64,000 nucleotides of DNA, taken from NCBI RefSeq assembly GCF_000179595.2, contig NZ_JH556657.1:1-64000 (forward strand). Reading direction: 5' to 3'. Made by a program: the position numbers and the translations under genes. Shown in pieces: positions 1 to 8,181 of this stretch (the stretch's first letter is position 1; every line of letters starts with the position of its first letter). The notes beneath the pieces are model-generated. The model was not told where the DNA came from. It did not search any database and saw nothing but the letters and a program-made list of their open reading frames with translations. This stretch comes from Acetivibrio cellulolyticus CD2. GTDB lineage: Bacteria; Bacillota; Clostridia; Acetivibrionales; Acetivibrionaceae.

Positions 1-684
1 CAAAGTGAAGTTGCCTTTGCTTTTTGTCATCTTTTAGGATTTAATTTGATGCCTAGATTAAAGAATATTGGAAAGGCAAAACTATATCGCCCTGATGCTG
101 GTATATCAGATATGTATCCAAATTTGCAACCTATATTGACAAGAAATATCAATTGGGAACTTATAAGACAGCAATATGACCAAATGGTTAAATATGCTAC
201 TGCCTTACGTCTTGGAACTGCTGAAACCGAAGCCATTATGAAAAGATTTCAAAGAAATAATGAAATTAAACATCCTACATATCTTGCATTTATGGAACTG
301 GGTAAAGCTATAAAAACTATTTTTCTTTGTGAATATTTAAGGTCAGAGGAATTAAGAATTGAGATTCATGAAGGTCTTAATGTTATAGAAAACTGGAATT
401 CAGCTAACGGATTTATTTTTTATGGAAAAGGTGGAGAAATATCAACCAACAGGTATGAAGACCAAGAAATTGCAGTTTTGACATTACATTTATTACAAAA
501 TTGCCTTGTGTACGTTAATACTTTAATGATTCAAAAAGTTCTTACACAAAGCAAGTGGTATGATATTATGACACAAGAAGACTTCCGAGCACTCACACCA
601 CTTATCTATACACATATAAACCCATACGGAAACTTTGATTTGAATATGGAGGAAAGAATACCAATAGACATTGCCATAAATTAA
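1..684 (+). CDS. tnpA: Tn3-family transposase, C-terminal part
   Basis: The reading frame is open from base 1, so this is the 3' end of a longer gene; about 227 codons are visible of a protein that normally has about 970-1000 residues. The visible part matches the C-terminal catalytic DDE region of Tn3-type transposases: a segment like SEVAFALCHLLGF, then [15 protein letters not shown], and later an [21 protein letters not shown] stretch where the last catalytic acidic residue is expected. The TTG or ATG near 46-49 is internal and not a real start. The gene ends 15 bases before the transposon terminus. No resolvase is visible in the window. Confidence 0.85.
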   Translation, partial: QSEVAFAFCHLLGFNLMPRLKNIGKAKLYRPDAGISDMYPNLQPILTRNINWELIRQQYDQMVKYATALRLGTAETEAIMKRFQRNNEIKHPTYLAFMELGKAIKTIFLCEYLRSEELRIEIHEGLNVIENWNSANGFIFYGKGGEISTNRYEDQEIAVLTLHLLQNCLVYVNTLMIQKVLTQSKWYDIMTQEDFRALTPLIYTHINPYGNFDLNMEERIPIDIAIN

Positions 685-699
685 CATTTACTTTGCCCC
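1..699 (+). mobile_element. Right end of a Tn3-family transposon (partial)
   Basis: The transposase 3' end is followed after 15 bases by a CCCC run at 696-699. Read inward from outside this gives GGGG, the typical terminal sequence of Tn3-family inverted repeats. Beyond 699 the sequence is that of the interrupted regulator gene, so I place the element's edge at 699. Tn3 elements usually duplicate 5 bp of target, which would be TGGTG at 700-704. The other end lies outside the window, so the repeat pair and duplication cannot be verified here. Confidence 0.75.
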
Positions 700-1714
700 T
701 GGTGACACGGATGCTCCCACTACCCCTTGTTACCACAATTGTAGAGTTTTCTTCTTTGGAGAAAAATAAAATCTCATCATAGTTAAACAAATACATTTCT
801 TCATTTTCCCATGCAGCTATTTTTTCAATACGCATCTTTGGCACCATATCAGCCTGGGCTTTATCGTTATGCAACAAATCAGTACTCTGCACAGTTGTTT
901 TATTCAGTAAAGAAATATTATTCAAAAGCTTCGTTACATCAATATTATCAGCAGGCTCTGTCAAATACTTGATCATATTGCTTTGAAATACGCTAACAAG
1001 CTGATTTATCGTATAAGATGCATCATTATAAAAAGAGTCAACACTTTTAATATATACTTCAACGCTTGCAGGATCAGTATCACTTATATTATCACGAAGC
1101 GTCCTTATTGACTCAATTGCTGATTTTATAGATTTTAGAGAAACTCCAACCGCATCAGATAACTCCTCCGTTATACGGTTAACTGTTGAAACTTTCCTTA
1201 AAGACTCCAAAGCATCTGTGCTCTTTTTAATTTCTTCATCGCTTTCCATGGCCTCTCTTGCAAGCAATAAGTTCGCTTGTTTGAGCTCTTTGTTTTTATC
1301 CAGCCTTCTTTCATTTTCATGGTAGACTTTCAAAGCCTCATGAACAGCCGTATAAAGGTCCTTTCTTTCCCATGGCTTTGGTATGTACTTAAATATTCCA
1401 CCGTTATTAAGAGCATTCTTTATACCAGTCATACTAGCTTGTCCCGTAAGCAAAATCGATATCGTCTTAGGGCTTATATTCATTATTTCTTCAAGTAACT
1501 TATCCCCTTTAATACCAGGCATGATGTAATCAGAGATGACCAACGGAATTTCTTCCCCCGCCTCAAGAAATTCTTCTATCAGCGCCAGTGCTTCCTCTCC
1601 GCTTTCAGCTATTTCTATATTATAATTTCCACCGAATTCAAGCTCCAACTGTTCTCTCAAACTCCGAAGAATAATCATTTCATCGTCAACGCAAATGATG
1701 TAAGATTTGCCCAT
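602..1714 (-). pseudogene. Response regulator (REC + coiled coil + LytTR) truncated by Tn3 insertion
   Basis: The receiver domain spans residues 1-125, with acidic pocket D10/D11, phospho-acceptor D62 in SDYIMPG, switch T90 and K113 in IPKPW. A helical linker of roughly 170 residues follows. From about residue 300 comes the first half of a LytTR-like DNA-binding domain (WENEEMYLFNYDEILFF, then STIVVTRG). The frame then crosses the transposon edge at 699, and the last 32 or so residues are encoded by antisense transposase DNA. The output domain is therefore cut and DNA binding is probably lost. The start has a good RBS (AGGGAG). It lies 58 bp downstream of a paralogous regulator and may form an operon with it. 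The LytTR call rests on a half domain and is moderately certain. Confidence 0.75.
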
Positions 1715-1772
1715 AATTATCTCCCTCTAAGCATTTTTTGATTCAATATACTACAAATTTTTCAACTGCAGC

Positions 1773-2456
1773 TCATGTCCTGATATTGTTAAGAGTTTGA
1801 ATAATTTCTTCAATTTCATCAATACCTATATTATCTTCACTTACGGACAAATCGACTTTTGACTTGATCAGTGTAATCTTCTCATATAAATTACAAAGTA
1901 ATTTAAGATTTCTCTCCACTTCATCTGGATCCAAATCTTTGCCCTTTTCCTTGAGCTCTTGTCTCATATCTTCAAGCTTAAGTACTTTTTCTCTGATTTC
2001 CTTTTCTAACATTTCTTTTTTTCCCATCAAAGCACTGTTCTCCAAATCCAGATACGAAATGGCATCATAACGTTCAACAGCCTCTTGAATTAATACTTTC
2101 AACTCCTCATTATTCCACGGTTTCTCAATATATTTATAAAGGTTTGCGTTGTTTATCGCATTTGTAACTCCTTCAATGGTTGCCTGCCCTGACAGCATTA
2201 TTTTCTGCGTTCTTTCAGATATGGAATGAATCCTTTTCAGAAGCTCGTCGCCTTTCATGCCCGGCATTATATAGTCTATAATAACAACAGGAACTTCGTT
2301 CCCTGAATTAATTATTTCTTTAAATAATTCTAAGGCTTCCTCTCCGCTTTCGGCTATTTCAATACCAAACTCTGTGAATGTATTTTTTATTGAATTTCTG
2401 AGGCTCTGTAGAATGATATTTTCATCATCGACGCATAGAATTATTTTCTTTCCCAT
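1773..2456 (-). CDS. Receiver-domain response regulator with coiled-coil tail
   Basis: This 227-aa protein has an N-terminal receiver domain (residues 1-125) with D10/D11, phospho-acceptor D61 in IDYIMPGMKGD, switch S89 and K112 in EKPW. From about residue 140 the rest is charged heptad-rich helix with no DNA-binding or enzyme domain that I recognise, so output is likely by protein contact. The receiver is clearly paralogous to that of the neighbouring truncated regulator (same CVDDE, SGEEAL and IMPG blocks). It diverges from the ComQ-like gene, with about 175 bp between their starts. It is a plausible partner of the histidine kinase at 4090-6486, but that pairing is inferred from position only. 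RBS: GGGGGG, 6 bases before ATG. Confidence 0.8.
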   Translation of the reverse strand: MGKKIILCVDDENIILQSLRNSIKNTFTEFGIEIAESGEEALELFKEIINSGNEVPVVIIDYIMPGMKGDELLKRIHSISERTQKIMLSGQATIEGVTNAINNANLYKYIEKPWNNEELKVLIQEAVERYDAISYLDLENSALMGKKEMLEKEIREKVLKLEDMRQELKEKGKDLDPDEVERNLKLLCNLYEKITLIKSKVDLSVSEDNIGIDEIEEIIQTLNNIRT

Positions 2457-2631
2457 TGTTATCCCCCCAGGATGATATCTATCTCATATTATGACAATAT
2501 TATATCAGAAATTACATAACGAATAACTAATTAATTATGATTTTTCAAAATTTTGATTTAAAAAAGTTGCACTCTTCACCTTATAAATGTTAGTATAAGT
2601 GTAAATTTCGAATATAGGAACAGGTGGATTT

Positions 2632-3606
2632 ATGCACTTTTTTGAAGATTTTAAAGAAGACCTATCATATGTATTTCAACACTGCCGTAAAAGAATAAAC
2701 GAATATCCTCCAATCTTTCAAAGTGAAGGTATAAATTTTCTTGACAAGTATGATGTACTAAAGAAAGAGAGCAATAAAAACTACATCTGTTACCTCCTTC
2801 CGTTCTGGCTCAAGGATTCACTGGGCATTGAAAATGAAATTGCTAAAAAAATATCAATTGCCAATACCTTTCTAATGCTCTACTTTTTGATACAAGATGA
2901 TATTATAGATCAACCGGCCTGCAAAAATAAAGGAACTCTGCTTCCCCTTGGGAACCTTTTTATGCTCGATTTTATGCACTGCTACCATGAATTATTTCCG
3001 GCTGGTTCGCCATTCTGGACCTACCTGCAAGAGTATACATATATTTGGTCAAAAAGCATGCTGTGGGAAAATACGGACGTTGATAGTACGCAAACTGCTT
3101 TCACTTCTGAAGATCTCAATATAATGGCATATAAAGCAGCCCCCTTAAAGGTAGCTGCAGTTGCAGCATGTTTATTGGGTGATAAAAAAGAACTCATTAA
3201 ACCGATTTCTGATACTGTCGATTTGATCCTTACAAGTCTTCAGGTCGTGGATGACTGGATTGATTGGCAGGAAGACCTTATATCCGGAAATCGCAACTAC
3301 ATTTTAAGCGGAGTTTTATCAAAAAAAGGTATTCATTCTTACTCTATGCTAAACGAAGCTGATGTCAAAAGAACTTTGTTTTTTTCCGACGTTTTGGTTG
3401 ATCTGTTCTCTATTATCGATAGCAATCACCTAAAAATTTCAGACCTCGGAAAAGATGCTTTTCCTTACTTGATTTCTTTTCATAAGAGCTTTTTAGATTA
3501 CAGTTCAAAGCTCAATATTGAATTGAATGAAGATAGGAACGTTTTAGTAAATGGTGGGCTCAACTATTACATGTATAATTATCATAAGAAAAAAGAACAT
3601 ACCTGA
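2632..3606 (+). CDS. ComQ-like class I isoprenoid synthase-fold protein
   Basis: This 324-aa all-helical protein carries both aspartate-rich motifs of trans-prenyl diphosphate synthases: DDIID at residues 89-93 and DDWID at 207-211, the latter followed by a WQED segment. A lysine-containing helix (YKAAPLK, about 167-173) precedes the second motif as in that family. Both motifs bind the Mg-diphosphate of a prenyl donor. The overall sequence is divergent from housekeeping farnesyl or geranylgeranyl synthases. The next gene, 101 bp downstream, encodes a small leader-type peptide ending in Trp, the same gene order as comQ-comX, where ComQ prenylates a Trp of the ComX pheromone. Peptide prenylation is therefore the favoured inference; a stand-alone terpenoid enzyme is the alternative. 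RBS AGGTGG precedes ATG. Confidence 0.8.
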   Translation: MHFFEDFKEDLSYVFQHCRKRINEYPPIFQSEGINFLDKYDVLKKESNKNYICYLLPFWLKDSLGIENEIAKKISIANTFLMLYFLIQDDIIDQPACKNKGTLLPLGNLFMLDFMHCYHELFPAGSPFWTYLQEYTYIWSKSMLWENTDVDSTQTAFTSEDLNIMAYKAAPLKVAAVAACLLGDKKELIKPISDTVDLILTSLQVVDDWIDWQEDLISGNRNYILSGVLSKKGIHSYSMLNEADVKRTLFFSDVLVDLFSIIDSNHLKISDLGKDAFPYLISFHKSFLDYSSKLNIELNEDRNVLVNGGLNYYMYNYHKKKEHT

Positions 3607-3629
3607 TATACATTAATTTCAAATATTTA

Positions 3630-3657
3630 TTGCCTTTTTCTTTTTTGATAATATAAT
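3630..3657 (+). promoter_or_regulatory. Sigma-A-type promoter of the NHLP precursor gene
   Basis: TTGCCT at 3630-3635 and a perfect TATAAT at 3652-3657 are separated by 16 bases, about 50 bases before the precursor's ATG. It sits between the ComQ-like gene and the precursor, so the peptide can be made independently of and more strongly than the enzyme. Confidence 0.6.
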
Positions 3658-3707
3658 TATTGTATAGCTTTTCTAATAAAAATATAATACCAAAGGGGAG
3701 AATGTTT

Positions 3708-3962
3708 ATGACAAATTACAAAGATTTTGAGGCAACAATAGTAAAAAAGGCATTAGAAGACCCTGAATTTAAAAAGAAATTAATTTCCGATCCTAAAGAT
3801 ACAGTAGAAGCATTAGCCAAAGAATTGTATGGCGATCAGGCATTTGCACTACCATCGGATTTAAAGATCAAAGTCATTGAAGAAACTCCTGATACATATT
3901 ATATAAGAATCCCTGCCATTAATCCAACCGATCCTAGAGAGCCTATTGTTGGATGCTGGTAA
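3708..3962 (+). CDS. NHLP-leader-type RiPP/pheromone precursor ending in GCW
   Basis: This 84-aa peptide was started at ATG 3708 because AGGGGAG lies 7 bases upstream. Residues 1-69 match the nitrile-hydratase-like leader peptide (NHLP) pattern: helical KKALEDPEFKKKLISDPK, then LPSDLKIKVIEETPDTYYIRIP. The short tail after the leader (about 70-84, AINPTDPREPIVGCW) is the likely core, with one Cys and a C-terminal Trp. No cyclase, lanthionine synthetase or ABC exporter is encoded nearby; the only candidate modifier is the ComQ-like enzyme just upstream. The inferred role is a secreted, prenylated signal peptide. The leader-family call is fairly sure, the product and modification are inference. 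Confidence 0.75.
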   Translation: MTNYKDFEATIVKKALEDPEFKKKLISDPKDTVEALAKELYGDQAFALPSDLKIKVIEETPDTYYIRIPAINPTDPREPIVGCW

Positions 3963-4027
3963 TAAAATTTCTGTGTGTATTTAACCCAATTAAATATTAG
4001 GATATTTGCTTTGCAAACATCTCAAAT

Positions 4028-4064
4028 AAAAATAGACAAATCCAAGAATGGTTTGTCTATTTTT
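4028..4064. terminator. Bidirectional terminator between precursor gene and kinase
   Basis: A perfect 13-bp stem (4028-4040 with 4052-4064) encloses an 11-base loop and has A and T runs at the outer ends. It can terminate the plus-strand precursor transcript and the convergent kinase transcript. Confidence 0.85.
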
Positions 4065-4089
4065 CATTTTCTGCTTATTACATTACAGG

Positions 4090-6486
4090 TCATTTTGGTA
4101 TTGAAACAGTAAAGGTAGTCTTCCCCGGCATACTCTCAACCGTTATTTCGCCATTATGTTTTTCAACTATACGTTTAACAATATCCAACCCCATACCACT
4201 TCCTTCTCCCTGAGGCTTTGTTGTAAAGAACGGTTCAAATATCCTGTCTTTAATTTCATCCGGTATACCTTTGCCGCTGTCGGTAATGCTAACAATAACA
4301 TTCTCACCTTTACCGTTAATATCAATTGTAAGTGTCCCCTTGAAATCCATAGCCTGCAGCGCATTGTGAATCAAATTAGCCCAAATCTGGTTCAGTTCAT
4401 CCGGATATCCAAGAATAGGCGAAACCTCTTCATAGTTTCTTATTACCTCTACATTGTGTTTGATTCTATTATGGTACAATGTAAGAGTCATTTCAATGTT
4501 GTCAGTTATATCAACCTCAATCATTTGCGTGTGTTCACTTTGATGTGCATATGATTTTAACGCAAAAACAACTTTGGACGTTTTATCTGTTGCTATTGAT
4601 ATTGTGTGAGAATTCTTTTGAATACTTGAAAACAAATATGCAACTTTTATTATAAAAGCATAATTTTCACAACGGAATACCCCTTTAAAAGCTTGAATAT
4701 CAAAAACTCCCATTGTCACAAGATTTTCAGCAATTCCCTCTGAATCTTCAACCCTGTATTCTTCCAGCTGCTTTATAATACTGCGTCGGTATTCACGCTC
4801 TTCCCTTGAAGAAATATAAACTTGATTTTGAGTTGCCATATTAAGAATTTCAAAAAAATACGGGCTATTTTCCTCATTTAAAAACCTGTTAATCTCCGGT
4901 AAACTTTTATAAACTTGATCCAATGATTCCGAAATATTTGTTATAGAAGCCTGTATTGCACCGAGAGGAGTATTGATTTCGTGCGCAACACCTGACACAA
5001 GTTGACCCAAAGCTGCCATTTTTTCTGATTTTATTAGATAATCTTGTGTTTCTCTAAGTGTTTCAAGTGTACTTCCAAGTTCATTATTTGATGCAATCAA
5101 TTCTTCATTTAAGAGAGAAAGTTCCTCATTAGCCTCCTGAAGCTGTTCCGTTCTCTCAGATACTCGTTTTTCCAGAGTAATATTAAGATCTGCCAGCTTA
5201 TCCCTTGATTCTTTAATCTCTTTCCACATGCTGTCCAACTCAATATTTTTCAATTCAAGCTCCTTTGAATAGGTTATTACTTTAGTAAAGTTTATTGCTG
5301 ACCTCCGTCCTAAAATAAGCCCTAATGAAAGAATAAAAAGCAAAATCCCCCATTTCCATAAAAAGAATTCGTAGTCTTTGATAATTATAAACAGAATTAA
5401 CTCTATCCCGCACGTCAGTGCAAAAAGAGAAAACCCTGCTGTAAATATTTTTGCATCTGCATTTCCCTTAAATGCATAGAGTATTGAAGTTCCGATGAGC
5501 ATTGCAAACTGAATCACCATAATTATGCCCAAAAGATTTATCGATATAAAATATTCAAATTCCACAATTTTATATCCCGATAAAATATCAATAATATACA
5601 CTGCAATACAAAAAACTGAATATGTAGCTTGGAAGTAAAAAGACTTTTTTAATATATTTTTTCGTCCCGGACCAAAAATCTGAAGGAAAAAATACATCAA
5701 AAAAACGACAAGCAGTAAAAGACATATACTGAATGTCAGTGTAAGGTACTGATCGAAATTGCTAAAAAGAATAATAAGCGTAGGATAAATTGCAGCCATT
5801 AGACCTAATATAAGTACTATTAGCCCTAATATAAGAAACTCCTTTTTTCTGTCTTTTAATAAGAACAGTGCAAAAACAAATAGAATCAGCCCCATCAATA
5901 CAAAACTCAATCCTAACGGAATATTGAAAAAGTCTTCAAAGAAAAACTCAGGGTACAAAGTATTGTAACTCCCTATTGAAATCTTCCCGGCAGGACCAAA
6001 CTTTCCATAAATAGACTGAGTTCTAATATATATTGTCTTTCCGCCACTATCAGCCTCCAAAGGTATTATAAACCTGTTTATATCAAATAAATATCTGCGG
6101 CTTTTTTCATAGACTATTTTCCCATCAATATAAACTTCAATTGATTGGCCATAAACAAGTTCAAAATATATACATTTGCCTTGCAAATTCCCTTCCGGGA
6201 TACTATTTTTAAACCAAACAGCCTTAGTCTTTTGATCCAGACCCGACAAACCCTCTTTGGCATCGACTTTTCTCCACGGCACTTTATCCTGCTCTTCCTT
6301 TGTCCACCTTGGTAAATCAATACACTCAGATGGCAAATCCTCAGGGTAATACTCCCATTGTTTTTCAATTCCAACAAGACCCAAATCAGGGCTTGCAAAG
6401 CTTTGCATCTGGAATATACAAACAGGCAGAATTACAAAAAACATAATCAAAAAACGCATTTTCGAAATTGCTGACTCTTTTTTCAT
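4090..6486 (-). CDS. 7TMR-DISM sensor histidine kinase
   Basis: This is a 798-aa membrane kinase. I prefer ATG at 6486 (AGGGTGAG upstream) over the in-frame TTG at 6507. Order: signal-like hydrophobic N-terminus; extracellular beta-rich domain to about residue 180 (resembling 7TMR-DISM extracellular type 2); seven membrane helices between about 190 and 400; a coiled coil; HisKA with phospho-acceptor His in VSGVAHEINTP; and a HATPase domain with the N box (NLIHNALQAM), DSGKGIP, FEPFFTTK and GSGMGL. All catalytic boxes are intact. It sits directly downstream of the second NHLP-type gene and convergent with the precursor gene, so it is the candidate receptor for a locally encoded signal. It is not an orthologue of ComP, whose dimerisation domain is of the HisKA_3 type. 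Confidence 0.9.
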   Translation of the reverse strand: MKKESAISKMRFLIMFFVILPVCIFQMQSFASPDLGLVGIEKQWEYYPEDLPSECIDLPRWTKEEQDKVPWRKVDAKEGLSGLDQKTKAVWFKNSIPEGNLQGKCIYFELVYGQSIEVYIDGKIVYEKSRRYLFDINRFIIPLEADSGGKTIYIRTQSIYGKFGPAGKISIGSYNTLYPEFFFEDFFNIPLGLSFVLMGLILFVFALFLLKDRKKEFLILGLIVLILGLMAAIYPTLIILFSNFDQYLTLTFSICLLLLVVFLMYFFLQIFGPGRKNILKKSFYFQATYSVFCIAVYIIDILSGYKIVEFEYFISINLLGIIMVIQFAMLIGTSILYAFKGNADAKIFTAGFSLFALTCGIELILFIIIKDYEFFLWKWGILLFILSLGLILGRRSAINFTKVITYSKELELKNIELDSMWKEIKESRDKLADLNITLEKRVSERTEQLQEANEELSLLNEELIASNNELGSTLETLRETQDYLIKSEKMAALGQLVSGVAHEINTPLGAIQASITNISESLDQVYKSLPEINRFLNEENSPYFFEILNMATQNQVYISSREEREYRRSIIKQLEEYRVEDSEGIAENLVTMGVFDIQAFKGVFRCENYAFIIKVAYLFSSIQKNSHTISIATDKTSKVVFALKSYAHQSEHTQMIEVDITDNIEMTLTLYHNRIKHNVEVIRNYEEVSPILGYPDELNQIWANLIHNALQAMDFKGTLTIDINGKGENVIVSITDSGKGIPDEIKDRIFEPFFTTKPQGEGSGMGLDIVKRIVEKHNGEITVESMPGKTTFTVSIPK

Positions 6487-6551
6487 AGCTCTCACCCTTT
6501 TTAACAAAAGACACTAATACTTCTTATATTTCAAACTTATGGATTAAAAAC

Positions 6552-6881
6552 CTACTCCGACGGCATAACAAAAAAACGCACACTTGCAGTTTCTTCAAGC
6601 TGCTCAATTTTGACATCCTGAGGAATTGTAACATTTCCTTTATCAATATAAGGCGCTATTTGATAATATGTATCAGGCTTTGCCTCTATCGCTTTGATTA
6701 CAAAGTCTTCAGGCAAAGGTAAGTCCTTTCTTGTAAGCCCCCAGTTTTCCATAAGAACTTTTTCAACTGCTGCTGTAGCATCTTCCAGCATCTCTTTTCT
6801 AAATTCCTTATCTGTACAAGCCTTTTGATAAACTGCATACCACAATTGCTGTTCAAGAATCATTATATCTATCTCTGTCAT
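6552..6881 (-). CDS. Second NHLP-related small protein, co-directional with the kinase
   Basis: This 109-aa protein has the NHLP leader pattern at residues 14-75: helical WYAVYQKACTDKEFRKEML, then LPLPEDFVIKAIEAKPDTYYQ. It continues with about 35 further residues (KGNVTIPQDVKIEQLEE) that lack Cys and do not look like a typical core. It precedes the kinase by 65 bp on the same strand and probably shares its transcript. It could be a second precursor, a carrier or chaperone derived from an NHLP leader, or an accessory sensor subunit. RBS GGAGAGGG lies 8 bases before ATG. Family membership is read from the motif; the function is unknown. Confidence 0.65.
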   Translation of the reverse strand: MTEIDIMILEQQLWYAVYQKACTDKEFRKEMLEDATAAVEKVLMENWGLTRKDLPLPEDFVIKAIEAKPDTYYQIAPYIDKGNVTIPQDVKIEQLEETASVRFFVMPSE

Positions 6882-6941
6882 AACCTTAACCCTCTCCTTA
6901 AATTAGTCTTTAATAGTAATGCTCCACCTGCCAGTAAAACC

Positions 6942-6970
6942 ATTTTACTATTTCTATTTTGATAGTACAA
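6942..6970 (-). promoter_or_regulatory. Promoter of the NHLP2-kinase operon
   Basis: On the minus strand TTGTAC (6970-6965) and TAAAAT (6947-6942) are separated by exactly 17 bases, about 60 bases upstream of the NHLP2 start. It fits the sigma-A consensus reasonably well. Confidence 0.5.
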
Positions 6971-7090
6971 TTGTTTTCAAATAAATTAGCAAAATTAAAA
7001 AGAACCAGCACATTTTTCCTATATCAACTTTAGAACATTAGCTTCACAAAATTGCAATAAAACTCCGGGGCATCGAGCGCCTACGTTTTT

Positions 7091-7152
7091 GCCTCTTTCA
7101 CTTCGTTCGAAAGAGGCGGAATTAAGGTGCCGAACATATGTTGTCCGGCACC
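7091..7152. repeat. Two adjacent hairpins downstream of the TasA-like gene
   Basis: A 9-bp perfect stem (7091-7099 with 7109-7117) is followed by an 8-bp GC-rich stem (7125-7132 with 7145-7152). The second lies just after the stop of the TasA-like gene and may end its transcript, although no long U-run follows. The first is unusually GC-rich for the region. Confidence 0.5.
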
Positions 7153-7161
7153 TATTAATAC

Positions 7162-8043
7162 TTACTGCATAGTCAAAGTTAAATCTCTTAACCAGTACTT
7201 TGAACGCATTTTGCTTGTTGCTTCAATCTTTATTACATTAGTTCCTTTTACCAAATAATCTTTTATACTAAAGTCCTCTGCTACATATCCAGCCGACCCT
7301 TTAGGCTGGTATTCGGTTAAAACATATTTGCCATTAACAATTAAATTTATAGGTGAATATCCACCACCTGGTATCATTGAAGATAGCTGATTGAGAGTAA
7401 GTACTGCTGTTGATGGTGTGCTGGTTAAATCAAACTCTGCCTGAAAGTTATCTCCGTTGACAAAAGTATGTACACCGTAACCGGAATCATAATATGCTGT
7501 GCATGAAGTCTTCAAGCCACTTGCTGCTATTGGACTTTTTGTAAGATCAGCTGTCAAAACTGTCTTTTGAACGTTATTTCTAACCTGTTCAGCATACACT
7601 ACTATATTTGCAGAACCTTTTGCACCCTGATATGAATTATCTGCTTCAAGCGAAAAGTTATATACAACCTTGAATGTCGCTGTCTTACCAGGTTCAATTA
7701 TCTGCCAGTTATTATCCTGAACAGTTAATGTCAAAGGATATTTACCTTCAAAAATAGTTCCGCTTTTTTGAATTTCTTTAATATTTACTCTAGCTGCAAG
7801 TGTTCCCATGTTTTGCACAGTAACATCAAAAATCTCACTGTCACCAGGTGCTAAATTACTAAAGAACTTTGTTGTTGATACTGCTGGTTGAGCAGATATA
7901 TCCTTAATAATTACCGTTCCTGCTGTAAACGGATTATTTGCATTGACTGCGTTGCTTGTAAACAGTGCCATAGTACCTGCACCAACTAACATTGATATAA
8001 TTACTGTAGATATTATTGCTGTGATAAATATACTTTTTTTCAT
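7162..8043 (-). CDS. TasA/camelysin-like secreted matrix protein with C-terminal jelly-roll-like domain
   Basis: This 293-aa secreted protein has a signal peptide of the TasA/CalY type (hydrophobic MKKSIFITAIIS segment, GAGTMALF, then NPFTAGT). Residues 40-175 form a beta-rich TasA/CalY-like domain with the NLAPGDSEIFDVTVQNMGT block. The last 120 residues or so look like an additional beta-sandwich, perhaps a glycan-binding module. TasA-like proteins assemble extracellular fibres in biofilms. SipW-type signal peptidase is encoded immediately upstream, as in tapA-sipW-tasA. The domain extension makes it longer than canonical TasA (about 260 aa); the identity of that extension is uncertain. RBS AAGGGGA precedes ATG. 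Confidence 0.75.
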   Translation of the reverse strand: MKKSIFITAIISTVIISMLVGAGTMALFTSNAVNANNPFTAGTVIIKDISAQPAVSTTKFFSNLAPGDSEIFDVTVQNMGTLAARVNIKEIQKSGTIFEGKYPLTLTVQDNNWQIIEPGKTATFKVVYNFSLEADNSYQGAKGSANIVVYAEQVRNNVQKTVLTADLTKSPIAASGLKTSCTAYYDSGYGVHTFVNGDNFQAEFDLTSTPSTAVLTLNQLSSMIPGGGYSPINLIVNGKYVLTEYQPKGSAGYVAEDFSIKDYLVKGTNVIKIEATSKMRSKYWLRDLTLTMQ

Positions 8044-8181
8044 AGTTATATTCCCCTTTTAAATTTATTTGCTCATTTAATTTGAGCTGTTTATATAACC
8101 CTTTAAAAGCTCATTATCATTGGGCCCATACTTTGATAATTACTTTTAAAGATATTACGTTCATGTTTTTAAAAACTACTT

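Noticed and set aside
3708-3962. Assignment as a classical ComX (PF05952) precursor
   Set aside because: The leader matches the NHLP pattern rather than ComX, and Trp is the very last residue instead of three or four from the end; only the functional analogy is kept.
6114-6398. 94-codon minus-strand frame
   Set aside because: It lies inside the kinase gene in another frame; the kinase is supported by domain structure.
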